Assembly: GCF_001425485.1 (NCBI RefSeq) | Contig: NZ_LMQW01000001.1 | Location: forward strand, 30,107 to 94,106 | Origin: Aureimonas sp. Leaf427 | GTDB lineage: Bacteria > Pseudomonadota > Alphaproteobacteria > Rhizobiales > Rhizobiaceae | Direction of reading: 5' to 3' | DNA length: 64,000 bases | Shown here: positions 8,764-17,510 of the stretch, piece after piece | Position numbering within the stretch: position 1 is the first letter of the stretch | Layout: each line of letters opens with the position of its first letter | Translations under genes and position numbers: made by a program | The notes under the pieces: generated by a model | What the model was told of the DNA's origin: nothing | Databases searched by the model: none | Seen by the model: the letters and a program-made list of their open reading frames with translations, nothing else

Positions 8764-9819
8764 TCAGGACTTAGAAGCCCTGGCTTCGCCTGCCGGCACG
8801 GACTTCTTTTCGTCCGGCGCCGTGCCGTCGCCTACGGCTTTGCCGGATTCGGCCTTTGCGATCGTAGGCTCTGGCCGCTTGGGGAATTCGAGGATGAGAT
8901 TGTAGCTGAAATCGTTCATCCGCTCCTTGATGAAGCGGACGCTGGTGCCCTGATCGTCGAGAACGAAGGGCTGTCGCAGTTTCGCGCCGAGCAGAACTCT
9001 CTCGGGCGCGTGCCATGTCAAAGCAGCGAAGAGAGCGGCCACGCGCTCGGCCAGCAGAACCGCCCCCTTCTGCGCCTCTTCCTCGTCCGTCGCGGTGAGC
9101 TTCAGGCGCACGAAGCGTACATCGTCCTCACCGACCCCGCGCGCCATGGTGAAAAGACGAAATCCCGGCGCCTTGCTCTTGGCCTTGGAGGATCGCGCCT
9201 TTCCCCCGACCTTCACGGCATCCGGATCGGTCGGCGAAACGTCGAGCGTCGACAGACATTCCCATTCTCGAGCGCTGACCTGGCTGGGCGACCAGCCGCT
9301 CGACAGTTCACCGACCTTCAAGACCTCGCAGAGCGCAGCCGGTGAAAGGGTGAGACGGCGCACTGAACCGAGGTTCGGCGAAGCGGCGTCGCTGAGCGCT
9401 CGAACAGCGACAGGCAAGAAGACGGCGGAACGCTGCACCGGCGCCGACGCGACTGCGGATGCGGATGCGGATGCGGATGCGGATGCGGAAATCGTTGCGG
9501 TGCGAGATGATGAGACACCATCGCTTTCGTGGCCGGTGCTCGCGAGGACGGCGAGGGATATGCAGACAACAGCGCCCGCGACGCAGCCGAGCCGAATGGC
9601 CATGCCGGGTGGTCCCGACCAGAAACGCTCCGAGCTCTCGTCGTCGACGCTGTCGGCAGCATGCTCGACACGTCCGTCGTCCGGCGAGATGTCGTCCCAG
9701 TTCGGTTTCAAAACAGGCAACTTTCCCGTCAACGCTATCGCCGCGCACGGCAGGTGAGTTTCATGCAGTCCAGCGGTCCGCTGCCGCCCCACGCCGTTTT
9801 CCCACCTTATCCTTAGCAA
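8764..9819 (-). CDS. Membrane-anchored protein with Ala-Ser repeat, unknown function
   Basis: 351 residues. A short cytoplasmic N-terminus is followed by one membrane helix (IRLGCVAGAVVCISLAVLAS, about residues 75-94). A low-complexity Ala/Ser stretch encoded by a hexanucleotide repeat follows, then a globular C-terminal domain (SPAALCEVLKVGELSSGW to LILEFPKRPEP) and a charged tail. The topology suggests a periplasmic domain held on a flexible linker. The start is uncertain: the ATG at 9819 has no ribosome-binding site, and a TTG at about 9708 preceded by GGGAAAG would shorten the N-terminus to about 35 residues. No recognised family. It lies immediately upstream of the phosphatase on the same strand, so the two may be co-transcribed. 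Confidence 0.65.
   Translation of the reverse strand: MLRIRWENGVGRQRTAGLHETHLPCAAIALTGKLPVLKPNWDDISPDDGRVEHAADSVDDESSERFWSGPPGMAIRLGCVAGAVVCISLAVLASTGHESDGVSSSRTATISASASASASASAVASAPVQRSAVFLPVAVRALSDAASPNLGSVRRLTLSPAALCEVLKVGELSSGWSPSQVSAREWECLSTLDVSPTDPDAVKVGGKARSSKAKSKAPGFRLFTMARGVGEDDVRFVRLKLTATDEEEAQKGAVLLAERVAALFAALTWHAPERVLLGAKLRQPFVLDDQGTSVRFIKERMNDFSYNLILEFPKRPEPTIAKAESGKAVGDGTAPDEKKSVPAGEARASKS
9455..9489. repeat. Hexanucleotide tandem repeat (GCGGAT)5 plus partial copy
   Basis: Five complete GCGGAT units and one partial unit, within the membrane-anchored protein, where the minus strand encodes alternating Ala-Ser. Because the unit is six bases, copy-number change would alter linker length without shifting the frame. 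Confidence 0.9.
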
Positions 9820-10219
9820 GAGGTGGATGGCGGGGATGACGTCGTCCGCAGGTCTCTCGCCTATCCTATCTCAGGTCATCCCGATATTTGCGGCATTTTA
9901 CGGACCGGACCGCCGCAATATCGTCCAAAGCAGTTCCTGCACCGGCAGCCCGAGACGGTTTTGCACGGCCAAACCACATCCTGGCAGCCGAGATGGCCAG
10001 GTCGAACCGCGAAAGCACCTCGAACATCGCTCGCAGACTTTGGAAACCTTCAGCGCCGAGAGCTTCGCGATTGCATCGAATGCGACGAATTTCCGGAAGG
10101 ATTCCTAGATTTCGGCTTCCTAGAGTGCCGTCACCCGGGATCGATCTCAGCAGCTACGCCACTCGGCGTGTCACGGATCGGGACCACACCGAAAAGAAGT
10201 CTCGTCCAAGGAGGACCGC
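9820..10219. other. Intergenic region, no gene recognised
   Basis: 400 bases between divergent genes. Plus-strand frames here have no ribosome-binding site and improbable composition. It presumably contains both promoters, but I cannot place them. Confidence 0.4.
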
Positions 10220-10420
10220 ATGTCGATCCATGAAGTCGCTTCGGCTCGCGCCCCGCACGCGGTCCCCGGGGGCCGCGAAACGCGCTCGCAGGCCGGCTCA
10301 TCCCTCGGCTTCAAGCCGCTGTCGATCGACTCGCTCGAAGGCCACCACATCCGCGGCATCGCGCTCGCGACGGCCGTCGCGGCATGGGGCGGCATCCTGC
10401 TGCTCCTAACAGCCGCCTGA
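10220..10420 (+). CDS. Small single-pass membrane protein, unknown
   Basis: 66 residues with an excellent ribosome-binding site (AAGGAGG six bases before the ATG), which makes translation likely. The N-terminal 45 residues are polar. Residues about 47-65 form one hydrophobic helix (IALATAVAAWGGILLLLTAA) that ends the protein, a tail-anchored layout. It sits 190 bases before the L,D-transpeptidase on the same strand. No family recognised. Confidence 0.62.
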   Translation: MSIHEVASARAPHAVPGGRETRSQAGSSLGFKPLSIDSLEGHHIRGIALATAVAAWGGILLLLTAA

Positions 10421-10610
10421 AGAGGACCGCCCGACCGTCCCCCCTCCTCCTACAGACTTGTGACTTGATATTTTAGGGAAATCCGGCTGTTCTGCCGATC
10501 TCTGGCGGGCGCTGCTCCGTGGGTGCGTGGTCTAAGGACCCCTTGCCTATCGAGCGCGCCCCTCGCTGCGTTCCGGCACGGTCTGCCGCCCTATCACGGA
10601 CGTCATCTTC

Positions 10611-11243
10611 ATGCGCCTTCTTGCCCTGCTCATGCTCGCCGCAGGTCTGTCGGCGGCGGCGCTTTTGCCGGCTGGCGCGGCTTCCGCACGCTACGGCGCC
10701 TTGCGGGACAAGGGAGTGATGGTCCCGGCCGTGCCGCTGGACCGGATCGAGCGACGCTTCCAGCGGCAATCCGTTTCCTACGTCAGCGAACATCCCGCCG
10801 GCACGATCGTGGTCGATCCCGCCCGTCATTTCCTTTACCTGATCGAAGCCAAGGGCCGGGCCTTGCGCTACGGCGTGAGCGTCGGCAAAGGCGCCTTCGC
10901 GTGGTCGGGACAAGCCGTGATCGGCCGCATCGCGCCCTGGCCGCGCTGGACGCCGCCTGCCGAGATGGTGCAGCGCTCGCCGAGCCTTTCCAGCTATCAG
11001 ATGGGGCTGGACGGCGGCATGTTCAACCCGCTCGGCGCCCGCGCGCTCTATCTATACCAGGGCCGCAAAGATACGCTTTACCGCATTCACGGCACTTCGG
11101 AATGGTGGTCGATCGGCGACGATGCCTCTTCCGGCTGCATTCGTATGCTGAATCAGGACGTGATCGATCTGGCCTCGCGCGTCGGACTTGGCGCCACGGT
11201 CGTCGTCCTCTCGAAAGGCAGCCCCGTGCGTCGCCGACCCTGA
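10611..11243 (+). CDS. L,D-transpeptidase (YkuD family)
   Basis: 210-residue periplasmic enzyme. Residues 1-26 are a Sec signal peptide. The YkuD catalytic domain follows, starting with GTIVVDPARHFLYLIEAKG and ending in the active-site signature with His160 (YRIHGTSE) and the nucleophile Cys176 in SIGDDASSGCIRM. The family makes 3-3 peptidoglycan cross-links or attaches outer-membrane components to the wall; Hyphomicrobiales carry many paralogues. A preceding AT-rich segment (about 10455-10480) may hold the promoter. Start chosen from the signal peptide. Confidence 0.92.
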   Translation: MRLLALLMLAAGLSAAALLPAGAASARYGALRDKGVMVPAVPLDRIERRFQRQSVSYVSEHPAGTIVVDPARHFLYLIEAKGRALRYGVSVGKGAFAWSGQAVIGRIAPWPRWTPPAEMVQRSPSLSSYQMGLDGGMFNPLGARALYLYQGRKDTLYRIHGTSEWWSIGDDASSGCIRMLNQDVIDLASRVGLGATVVVLSKGSPVRRRP

Positions 11244-11618
11244 ATGGTTATCCCGACCGCGATGCCGGTGCCGAATCCATCACGAGCGGCGGAACGGAGC
11301 CGAGCGCTCTTCCGCTCCTTTGCCCTCTGAACGATCCCGAATTTTTACAGCGCTTTTCCGTCGTGGGAAACAGCGCCTGAACTTCTTTTGCAGTGCAAAA
11401 TTTTAAGCTTAACTGACACAAAATATCCAGGGTCAAGAGTGCCGGACAGGGGTGACGTGGGACCATGCATTTCAGCAACAGATCGAATGTTTGTGCCGTT
11501 AAAACGATGAATTAACCAGTCTGTCTTGCATTTTCCGTCGTGCGTGATGCAGGACTGAATCTGCGCTGCACCATAGTGACACGCTGCACCCGAGGGTGCT
11601 TTCAAAGATTGGGAATTC
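11244..11618. other. AT-rich promoter region of the 1407-residue secreted protein
   Basis: 375 bases without a gene. The composition falls to AT-rich around 11385-11430, unlike the flanking genes. An inverted repeat TTAAG/CTTAA without spacer lies at 11403-11412 within GCAAAATTTTAAGC, resembling the one at 937-958. The start codon at 11619 has only a weak GGGA nearby. Confidence 0.45.
11403..11412. promoter_or_regulatory. Inverted repeat TTAAG-CTTAA upstream of large secreted protein
   Basis: A 10-base palindrome within GCAAAATTTTAAGC (from 11395), about 200 bases ahead of the gene. The matching sequence near 937-958 lies upstream of a paralogous gene, hence a possible shared operator or promoter element. 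Confidence 0.3.
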
Positions 11619-14600
11619 ATGGGCTCTTACGGAGAACAAGGCGCCGGGCAGGCCTGGAACGTCTCGCATATGCAGGACGGCGCTCTCCGTTTCGAGGTCC
11701 GCGACGGCGACCATCCGATCATCGACGGCTCACCGCTGACGGCGCGTGAGCAGGCGACCGTGGTGTTCGAGGATGCTTTCGCCGCTCCGGTCAAGATCGG
11801 CTTCGATCTGACCATCGATCCGGGCGCTGCAAGCTCCGCGTCCTACCTGTCCCTCGCGCGCCTGACGGCCAATCTGCCGGGCGGCGCGGTCGGAGGCTCG
11901 GTGTTCGGTCTCGATCTCGCAGGCGAGCAGCTGACCGCCTACGTCGTTTCCTTGGATGCCGCCGGCGTTTCGACGACCCATCGGATTTTCTCGGCCCTCG
12001 GCGACATCGTGCGCGGGGCGACCTATTCGATCGAGGTGACCGCCGTTATCGATGCCGACGGTACGGGTCGCCTTGTCCTCGACATCAACGGCGAGCGTGT
12101 CGCAAACTATGTCGGCGCCATCGGCTCTGCCGGGCAGGACAGCGTTTCGTGGTCGGAAGGAATCCTGCGGGCCGCTGACGCCACGGAAACGATCAGCGCG
12201 ACGTTTGCCCATCATTCCGTCTCGGCTGCGGAAACGACGTCCCTCCCTCTGCAGCTCGCTCAGCCGGATATCCCCACCATCAAGGTGGGCGACGTCGTCT
12301 TCGCGGACGGGGCGACGGACGGCTTTCTGGCGACGCTGACCGGCACGGGGCTGCCCGGCCTCAAGGTGGCGATCTATGCGGACGGAGCCTGGGCGACGGA
12401 TGCCTTGATCGACGCATCCGGGCGCTACTCGGCTCACGTCGCCTTCGAAACCGCTGGCGTCCACGCGTTCACGGCCGTCGCGATCGATGCCGCGGGTACA
12501 CGATCGGTCACGAGCTACGCAACGCGCGTTTTAATCGGCGACATAGAGACGGCCGCAACCTACTCGCGGATACCCTTCGCCCTCGCCTTCGACAACGAAG
12601 TGTTCGAGGTTGATTCCGCCCGCCATCCCTGGAGCATCCAAGCACTCGACGACGACTCGCTCCGGTTCGAGCTGCGGGACGGCGACCGTCACCCGTGGGA
12701 TGCGCAGAATTGGCACACGGCCGAGCGGAGCGAGGTCTCCACCAGCCTGCACCCCGTTGCCAACGGCACCGCGATACAGCTTTCCTATGGCATGCTCATC
12801 GAACCCGGCGCCGCCAACACGGCTTGGTGGATGGTGCTCGGTCAGCTTCACCAAGATCGCGAGAGCGGCGGTCCTCCGGCGAGCCCGCCGGTTTCGGTCG
12901 TCATGATCGGTGAGCGGATGGGCATCCAGATCTCCTTCGGCACGTCCATCGACCCGCAAACCAAGATCCTCTTTCTGGATTCCTCCGATGTCGTACGTGG
13001 TCATCTCTACGAGATGCGGATCGCGGCCGTTTTCGATCCGACCGGCGCAAGCCATCTCACCGTCGAGCGCGACGGCGTCACTCTGGTCGACTACAAGGGC
13101 CCGCTCGGCTATGTCGAACAGACGGGCGTCTATTGGGCCGAGGGCATCTATCGCTCGGACAACGCGGCGGAGACGATCGCCGTCCAATATCACGACCTCG
13201 ACATCGTCACCGGCGATTCCGCGACCTTCGCGCCAGAGGGGAGTCTGATCCAGGCACCCGTTCTCGACATATCCTCGGCCACTCTCTCGGATGACGGCAC
13301 CGGCCTTCTCGTCCACATCGGCGGCACGGTCCTCGCAGGCAGCATTGTCACCATCCTGGAGGCGGGCATTGTCGTCGCCACCGTGACGGCGGATGAAAGG
13401 GGCTCCTTCTCGGCGGACCTAGCGCTCATCGGAACCGGCCCGCACGGCTTGACCGCCTATGCCACGAGCGCAGGCAGCCGGACCGGCCTCACGTCGGCAC
13501 CAAGCGTGGTGCTCGGGACGACGGCGGAGGCCCTTGCCGGACGCCTCGGCACCCTGGCCGACCTGCAGGGTCTGCAGAAGATCGTCCTGACCGACGACCA
13601 CGTTCTCCATCTGTCCGCCCCACTTCAGCTGACCTATGCCCTCGGCCGGGATGCCGCCGCTCTTGCGAAGGTCGAAGGCGGTCTCTCGATTGTCTACAGC
13701 CAGACTTACAGCGGTCGCACCTACGATCTTCAGCTGACGACCTACACGCAGGACGGCCGCATTCAGGAGATCGAGCGTTTCGCAGGCTCGAAACTCGTTT
13801 TCGAGGACGTGTTCGCAGCGAACGGATCGCATGTCGTGACCAGCGTCGAGCCGAACGGAGCCACCCTACGCTCCGTCTTCACGGCCGCGAACCAGCGGGT
13901 CTCGTCGGAAAGCTTCGATGGCGCGGGCCGGCTCGTTTCCACATGGGCGCTCGGCGCAGACGGTTCGCAGACCACGCACACCTATGCCGCAGCCACCGGG
14001 CTCGAAACGCGCGTCTCCGTCATCCATGCCGACAAGACGAAGACCGACACGCTTCTCAACGTCGAAGGTCGCGCCTACACGACGCAGATTACCGACTACG
14101 ACGCCGCCGGCCACACGCTGGCGCAGCATCGGTTAGCTGCGAACGGCGTCACCATCCATTCGCAGATCTGGAACGCCGACGGCTCGCGGATCGTCCACAC
14201 CTACGCCGCCGCGACCGGTCTCGAACTGAACTCGCTCTTGACCGCCGCCGACGGTTCGCGAACCACGACGCAGTTCGGCATCGCCAACAAGGCCTATGCC
14301 GTCGAGGCTCTGCACTACAACGCCGCGAACCAGCCCACGGGCTTCGATCGCTTCGATGCCTCGGGCATCCGCGTCGCCGCGGAGGTCTGGAACGCGGACG
14401 GCTCCAAGCAAGTCTACACTCTCAATGCGGCTGGCTTGGTGACCGGCTACAAACTGACGGCGGCTGACGGCTCCTACGCGAATGCCGTCTTCGTCTCGCC
14501 AGGATCGAGCGCCATCGCGCTTCTCAGCTTCTATTCCGCGGACGGCCATCTGACGGAGCGTCAAACCTTCGACACCGCGCATCAGCTTCAGACGGTCGAG

Positions 14601-15842
14601 ATCTGGACGCATGAAGGCTTGTATAGCCTGAGGAGCTTCTCGGACCCTTCCGTAATTCGCGAGGCCTCCTACGACACGGCCGACCGCCTGGTCTCGCGCA
14701 GCGTCTTCGATCTGTCCGGCAAGCTCCTGACCTCGACGCAGTACGAGATCGACGGATCGCGCCTGACCAAGACTTTCGATGCTGCCGGCTTGGCGATGAC
14801 GGAGCGAACTGTCTATGCGGACGGATCGCGTAACGAAACGTTCCATCACCTCGAAGGACGCGCGTTTACCGATCAGAGCATCACCTACGACGCGTCCGGT
14901 CGCCAAGTCGATCTCCACCGCTGGAACGGCGACAAGCTCGTCATGGTGCAGACCAAGGATGCGGATGGCTCCTTCACCAGCCTGTCGACGGATGGCAACG
15001 GCTTTCAGACCGCTTCGCACCGCAGTGTCGACGGCACGACGGAAACGAAGTTCCTCGATCCGAACGGCGCCCTCCTGCGCAGCCAGACGGCGTTTGCCGA
15101 CGGGGCTCGGGAATGGCATTCGTTCGATGTCTCGACCGGCGCCGAATTGGCCTATACCATTCGGAACGTCGATGGCTCACGCGAAGTCGCGGATCTCGCG
15201 ATCAGCGGACGGGCGTATGCGACGCAGCATGCCTTCTTCGACGCGGCCGGCAAGCTCACCGACATGGTCCGCCATTTCGGCGGAGACGACGGGCAGATCG
15301 CTCAGACCATGCATTACGGTTCCGACGGTTCGTCGGAGGTGTTCGCGTACCGGGTCACCGGCGAGGTGCTGTCCCATCTCGTCATTGCCTCGGACGGCTC
15401 GCGTGCGGCGACGAGCTTCAACTATGCGGACGCGACATCTACAGTTCCGAGCAGCATTCGCGAGGAGCATTGGAACAGCGCGGGCGTCAAGACGATCACC
15501 GACGTCGCCTCAGCCGACGGCGCGCACAAGATCACCGGACATGTCACCGGCCTGACCGTCGAATCGAACCACGGGGTCTCGGACGTGTTCTCGCTGTCCG
15601 GCGGCGATCTCTTCGTCTTCGGGCCATCGTCGGGCCACGACACGATCGTGAACTTCCATGCGGCCAACGGGCCGCTCCACGATACGATCGAGATCGATTC
15701 CCGCATCGCGACCTCCTTCTCCGATCTCGCTCTTCACGCTGTCGGAGAGAACGTCGTCATCTCGCTTGGCGAGACCGACTCGATCACCCTGACCCATGTC
15801 GCCCTTGCCGACGTGACCGCCGACGACTTTCGCTTTTTCTGA
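11619..15842 (+). CDS. Giant secreted protein: lyase-like domains, Ig-like linkers, YD/RHS-like repeats, T1SS C-terminus
   Basis: 1407 residues in a mosaic. About 1-200 is a degenerate Polysacc_lyase-like domain (LRFEVRDGDHPIIDG). About 220-305 is an Ig-like module. About 310-540 is a second, better-preserved lyase-like domain (LRFELRDGDRHPWD, HTAERSEVS, WWMVLGQLHQDRES, YVEQTGVYWAEGIYR). About 545-630 is a second Ig-like module. About 650-1305 contains many degenerate YD/RHS-like units of the pattern 'W.ADGS...YDAAG.L', with Tyr-Asp or Phe-Asp steps. About 1315-1407 is a type-I-secretion C-terminus (DLFVFGPSSGHDTIVNFH, then HDTIEID, ending DDFRFF). No signal peptide. Paralogous to the gene at the left edge. 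The role is unknown; a cell-surface or polysaccharide-binding secreted protein is inferred. Confidence 0.85.
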   Translation: MGSYGEQGAGQAWNVSHMQDGALRFEVRDGDHPIIDGSPLTAREQATVVFEDAFAAPVKIGFDLTIDPGAASSASYLSLARLTANLPGGAVGGSVFGLDLAGEQLTAYVVSLDAAGVSTTHRIFSALGDIVRGATYSIEVTAVIDADGTGRLVLDINGERVANYVGAIGSAGQDSVSWSEGILRAADATETISATFAHHSVSAAETTSLPLQLAQPDIPTIKVGDVVFADGATDGFLATLTGTGLPGLKVAIYADGAWATDALIDASGRYSAHVAFETAGVHAFTAVAIDAAGTRSVTSYATRVLIGDIETAATYSRIPFALAFDNEVFEVDSARHPWSIQALDDDSLRFELRDGDRHPWDAQNWHTAERSEVSTSLHPVANGTAIQLSYGMLIEPGAANTAWWMVLGQLHQDRESGGPPASPPVSVVMIGERMGIQISFGTSIDPQTKILFLDSSDVVRGHLYEMRIAAVFDPTGASHLTVERDGVTLVDYKGPLGYVEQTGVYWAEGIYRSDNAAETIAVQYHDLDIVTGDSATFAPEGSLIQAPVLDISSATLSDDGTGLLVHIGGTVLAGSIVTILEAGIVVATVTADERGSFSADLALIGTGPHGLTAYATSAGSRTGLTSAPSVVLGTTAEALAGRLGTLADLQGLQKIVLTDDHVLHLSAPLQLTYALGRDAAALAKVEGGLSIVYSQTYSGRTYDLQLTTYTQDGRIQEIERFAGSKLVFEDVFAANGSHVVTSVEPNGATLRSVFTAANQRVSSESFDGAGRLVSTWALGADGSQTTHTYAAATGLETRVSVIHADKTKTDTLLNVEGRAYTTQITDYDAAGHTLAQHRLAANGVTIHSQIWNADGSRIVHTYAAATGLELNSLLTAADGSRTTTQFGIANKAYAVEALHYNAANQPTGFDRFDASGIRVAAEVWNADGSKQVYTLNAAGLVTGYKLTAADGSYANAVFVSPGSSAIALLSFYSADGHLTERQTFDTAHQLQTVEIWTHEGLYSLRSFSDPSVIREASYDTADRLVSRSVFDLSGKLLTSTQYEIDGSRLTKTFDAAGLAMTERTVYADGSRNETFHHLEGRAFTDQSITYDASGRQVDLHRWNGDKLVMVQTKDADGSFTSLSTDGNGFQTASHRSVDGTTETKFLDPNGALLRSQTAFADGAREWHSFDVSTGAELAYTIRNVDGSREVADLAISGRAYATQHAFFDAAGKLTDMVRHFGGDDGQIAQTMHYGSDGSSEVFAYRVTGEVLSHLVIASDGSRAATSFNYADATSTVPSSIREEHWNSAGVKTITDVASADGAHKITGHVTGLTVESNHGVSDVFSLSGGDLFVFGPSSGHDTIVNFHAANGPLHDTIEIDSRIATSFSDLALHAVGENVVISLGETDSITLTHVALADVTADDFRFF

Positions 15843-15995
15843 TGGTCGTCGCGTCTACGGTACGCGGGGGAATGCAAGCGGAGGCGCTGGAACGCGGCCA
15901 TTTTGAATCGAAACCGAGTGGTGCCGTCGATCTCGTGTAAGGATTCGGATCTTAGTCTATTCTTTTGGATGGCTTATGATTAAATCGGGGTCGAG

Positions 15996-17510
15996 ATGAC
16001 TGTTCCGTACAACGGCTCGAAATGGGGTGGTGCGGCCTACGGCTCCGCAGGCGGCGTGGTGACCTGGAGCTTCGGCCAGGGAGCCGGCAGCTTCTACGCT
16101 TTTGCCGGTGCTATCAGCGCGACGCTCGACATGTCGTCGGTGCGCCAAGCGTTCGATGCCTGGGAGAACGTCGCACAGATCGACTTCGTGGAAGTGGCGG
16201 ACAGCATGGCCAGCAATATCCGGCTGGGCTGGTCCAAGCTGGACGGCGTCGGCGGACAGATCGGCGAGGCGGCATGGGCTCCCAGCGCGCAGGGCACGAC
16301 CACGCATAGCGAAGTGGTCTTCGACATCGCGGAAATCTGGAGCGCCGGGCCGGTCGCCGGAGCGATCAATCTCTTCGCCGTCGCGCTTCACGAGATTGGC
16401 CACAGCCTCGGTCTCGGCCATGCCGACGAGATCGGCTCCATCATGTATCCCTACCTCAACAACCAGGGCACCCTCGCTCCTGTCGATATCGCGGCGATAC
16501 AGGCGATCTACGGGCCAAGCGTCCCGAACCTGCCCCCGGTGCATCGCTACGGCACGCCGGCAGCGGACGTTCTCACCGGCACGGCGGCCAATGACGACCT
16601 GAACGGCCTTGGCGGAAATGACTCCATATCGGGCAGCCTCGGCGACGATCGCCTGAAGGGAGGGCTCGGCGACGATCGCCTGTCAGGCGACGACGGAAAC
16701 GACGTTCTGAGGGGCGAAGACGGAAACGACGAGCTGCATGGCGGCGGCGGCAAGGACAATCTCGACGGCGGCGTGGGAGACGACCTCCTGTTCGGGGACG
16801 ACGGCGCCGACGTTCTCAACGGCGGCGCTGGCGACGATCGCTTGAACGGTGGCCGGGACGACGACTTTCTCGCCGGCAGCGAGGGCGACGACGTGCTCGA
16901 CGGTTCGACCGGAAACGACGAGCTGCATGGCGGCAACGGCCGCGACATTCTGAGCGGCGGCGGGGGCGACGACGTGCTCAGCGGCGGAGCCGGCGACGAC
17001 ACTCTGATCGGTGGGGCTGGCACCGACCGACTCTCCGGCGGAACCGGCCGCAACATTCTTTGGGGCGACGCCGGCAACGACATCCTGAGCGGCGGCAGCG
17101 ACCAGGACGTCCTGCGCGGCGGCGACGGCGAGGACATGATCTTCGGCAATCTTGGCCGAGATCTTCTCTATGGCGGCGCCGGCAACGACATTTTCGAGTA
17201 CCGCTCGGTCGAGGATAGTCTTGCGGGAGCCGCCTCGCGAGACCGCATCTTCGACTGGACCTCCGGGGACCGCATCGATTTCCGGCGCATCGTATCCGAT
17301 ACGCTGACGGCCCATTCGGATAGCCCAGATGCTTTTCAGTTCGTCGGTACGGATGCGTTCTCAGCCATCGGACAGATTCGCTACGCCATCGACGCGGTCG
17401 GCAACACGATCGTTCAGGTCAATGTCGACTCGGACACCGCAACTGCGGACTTTGAAATCGAGCTCAATCAAACCGTTGTGACGCTGACGGCGAGCGACTT
17501 TCTTCTCTGA
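15996..17510 (+). CDS. Serralysin-like M10 metalloprotease with RTX repeats
   Basis: 504-residue secreted zinc protease of the M10B/metzincin type. The zinc site is LHEIGHSLGLGH (His132, Glu133, His136, His142), followed by the Met-turn SIMYPY near Met150. From about residue 185 to 395 there are some 20 Ca2+-binding nonapeptide repeats of the GGxGxDxLx pattern. The protein ends in an M10_C-type domain (NDIFEYRSVEDS, RDRIFDWTSGDRIDF) and a hydrophobic secretion tail (LTASDFLL). There is no signal peptide; export by an ABC-type type I secretion system is expected, but none is encoded in the window. The N-terminal propeptide is short or absent compared with classical serralysins. The ATG is preceded by GGGG. 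Confidence 0.93.
   Translation: MTVPYNGSKWGGAAYGSAGGVVTWSFGQGAGSFYAFAGAISATLDMSSVRQAFDAWENVAQIDFVEVADSMASNIRLGWSKLDGVGGQIGEAAWAPSAQGTTTHSEVVFDIAEIWSAGPVAGAINLFAVALHEIGHSLGLGHADEIGSIMYPYLNNQGTLAPVDIAAIQAIYGPSVPNLPPVHRYGTPAADVLTGTAANDDLNGLGGNDSISGSLGDDRLKGGLGDDRLSGDDGNDVLRGEDGNDELHGGGGKDNLDGGVGDDLLFGDDGADVLNGGAGDDRLNGGRDDDFLAGSEGDDVLDGSTGNDELHGGNGRDILSGGGGDDVLSGGAGDDTLIGGAGTDRLSGGTGRNILWGDAGNDILSGGSDQDVLRGGDGEDMIFGNLGRDLLYGGAGNDIFEYRSVEDSLAGAASRDRIFDWTSGDRIDFRRIVSDTLTAHSDSPDAFQFVGTDAFSAIGQIRYAIDAVGNTIVQVNVDSDTATADFEIELNQTVVTLTASDFLL

Noticed and set aside
9823-10233. 136-codon plus-strand frame in the gap before the small membrane protein
   Set aside because: No ribosome-binding site or family signal; it also overlaps the start of the better-supported small gene.
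16560-17200. Short regularly spaced repeats that might suggest a CRISPR array
   Set aside because: They are codons of RTX nonapeptides: 27-base units without distinct spacers. The same holds for 30640-31280. No CRISPR array or cas gene was seen in the window.
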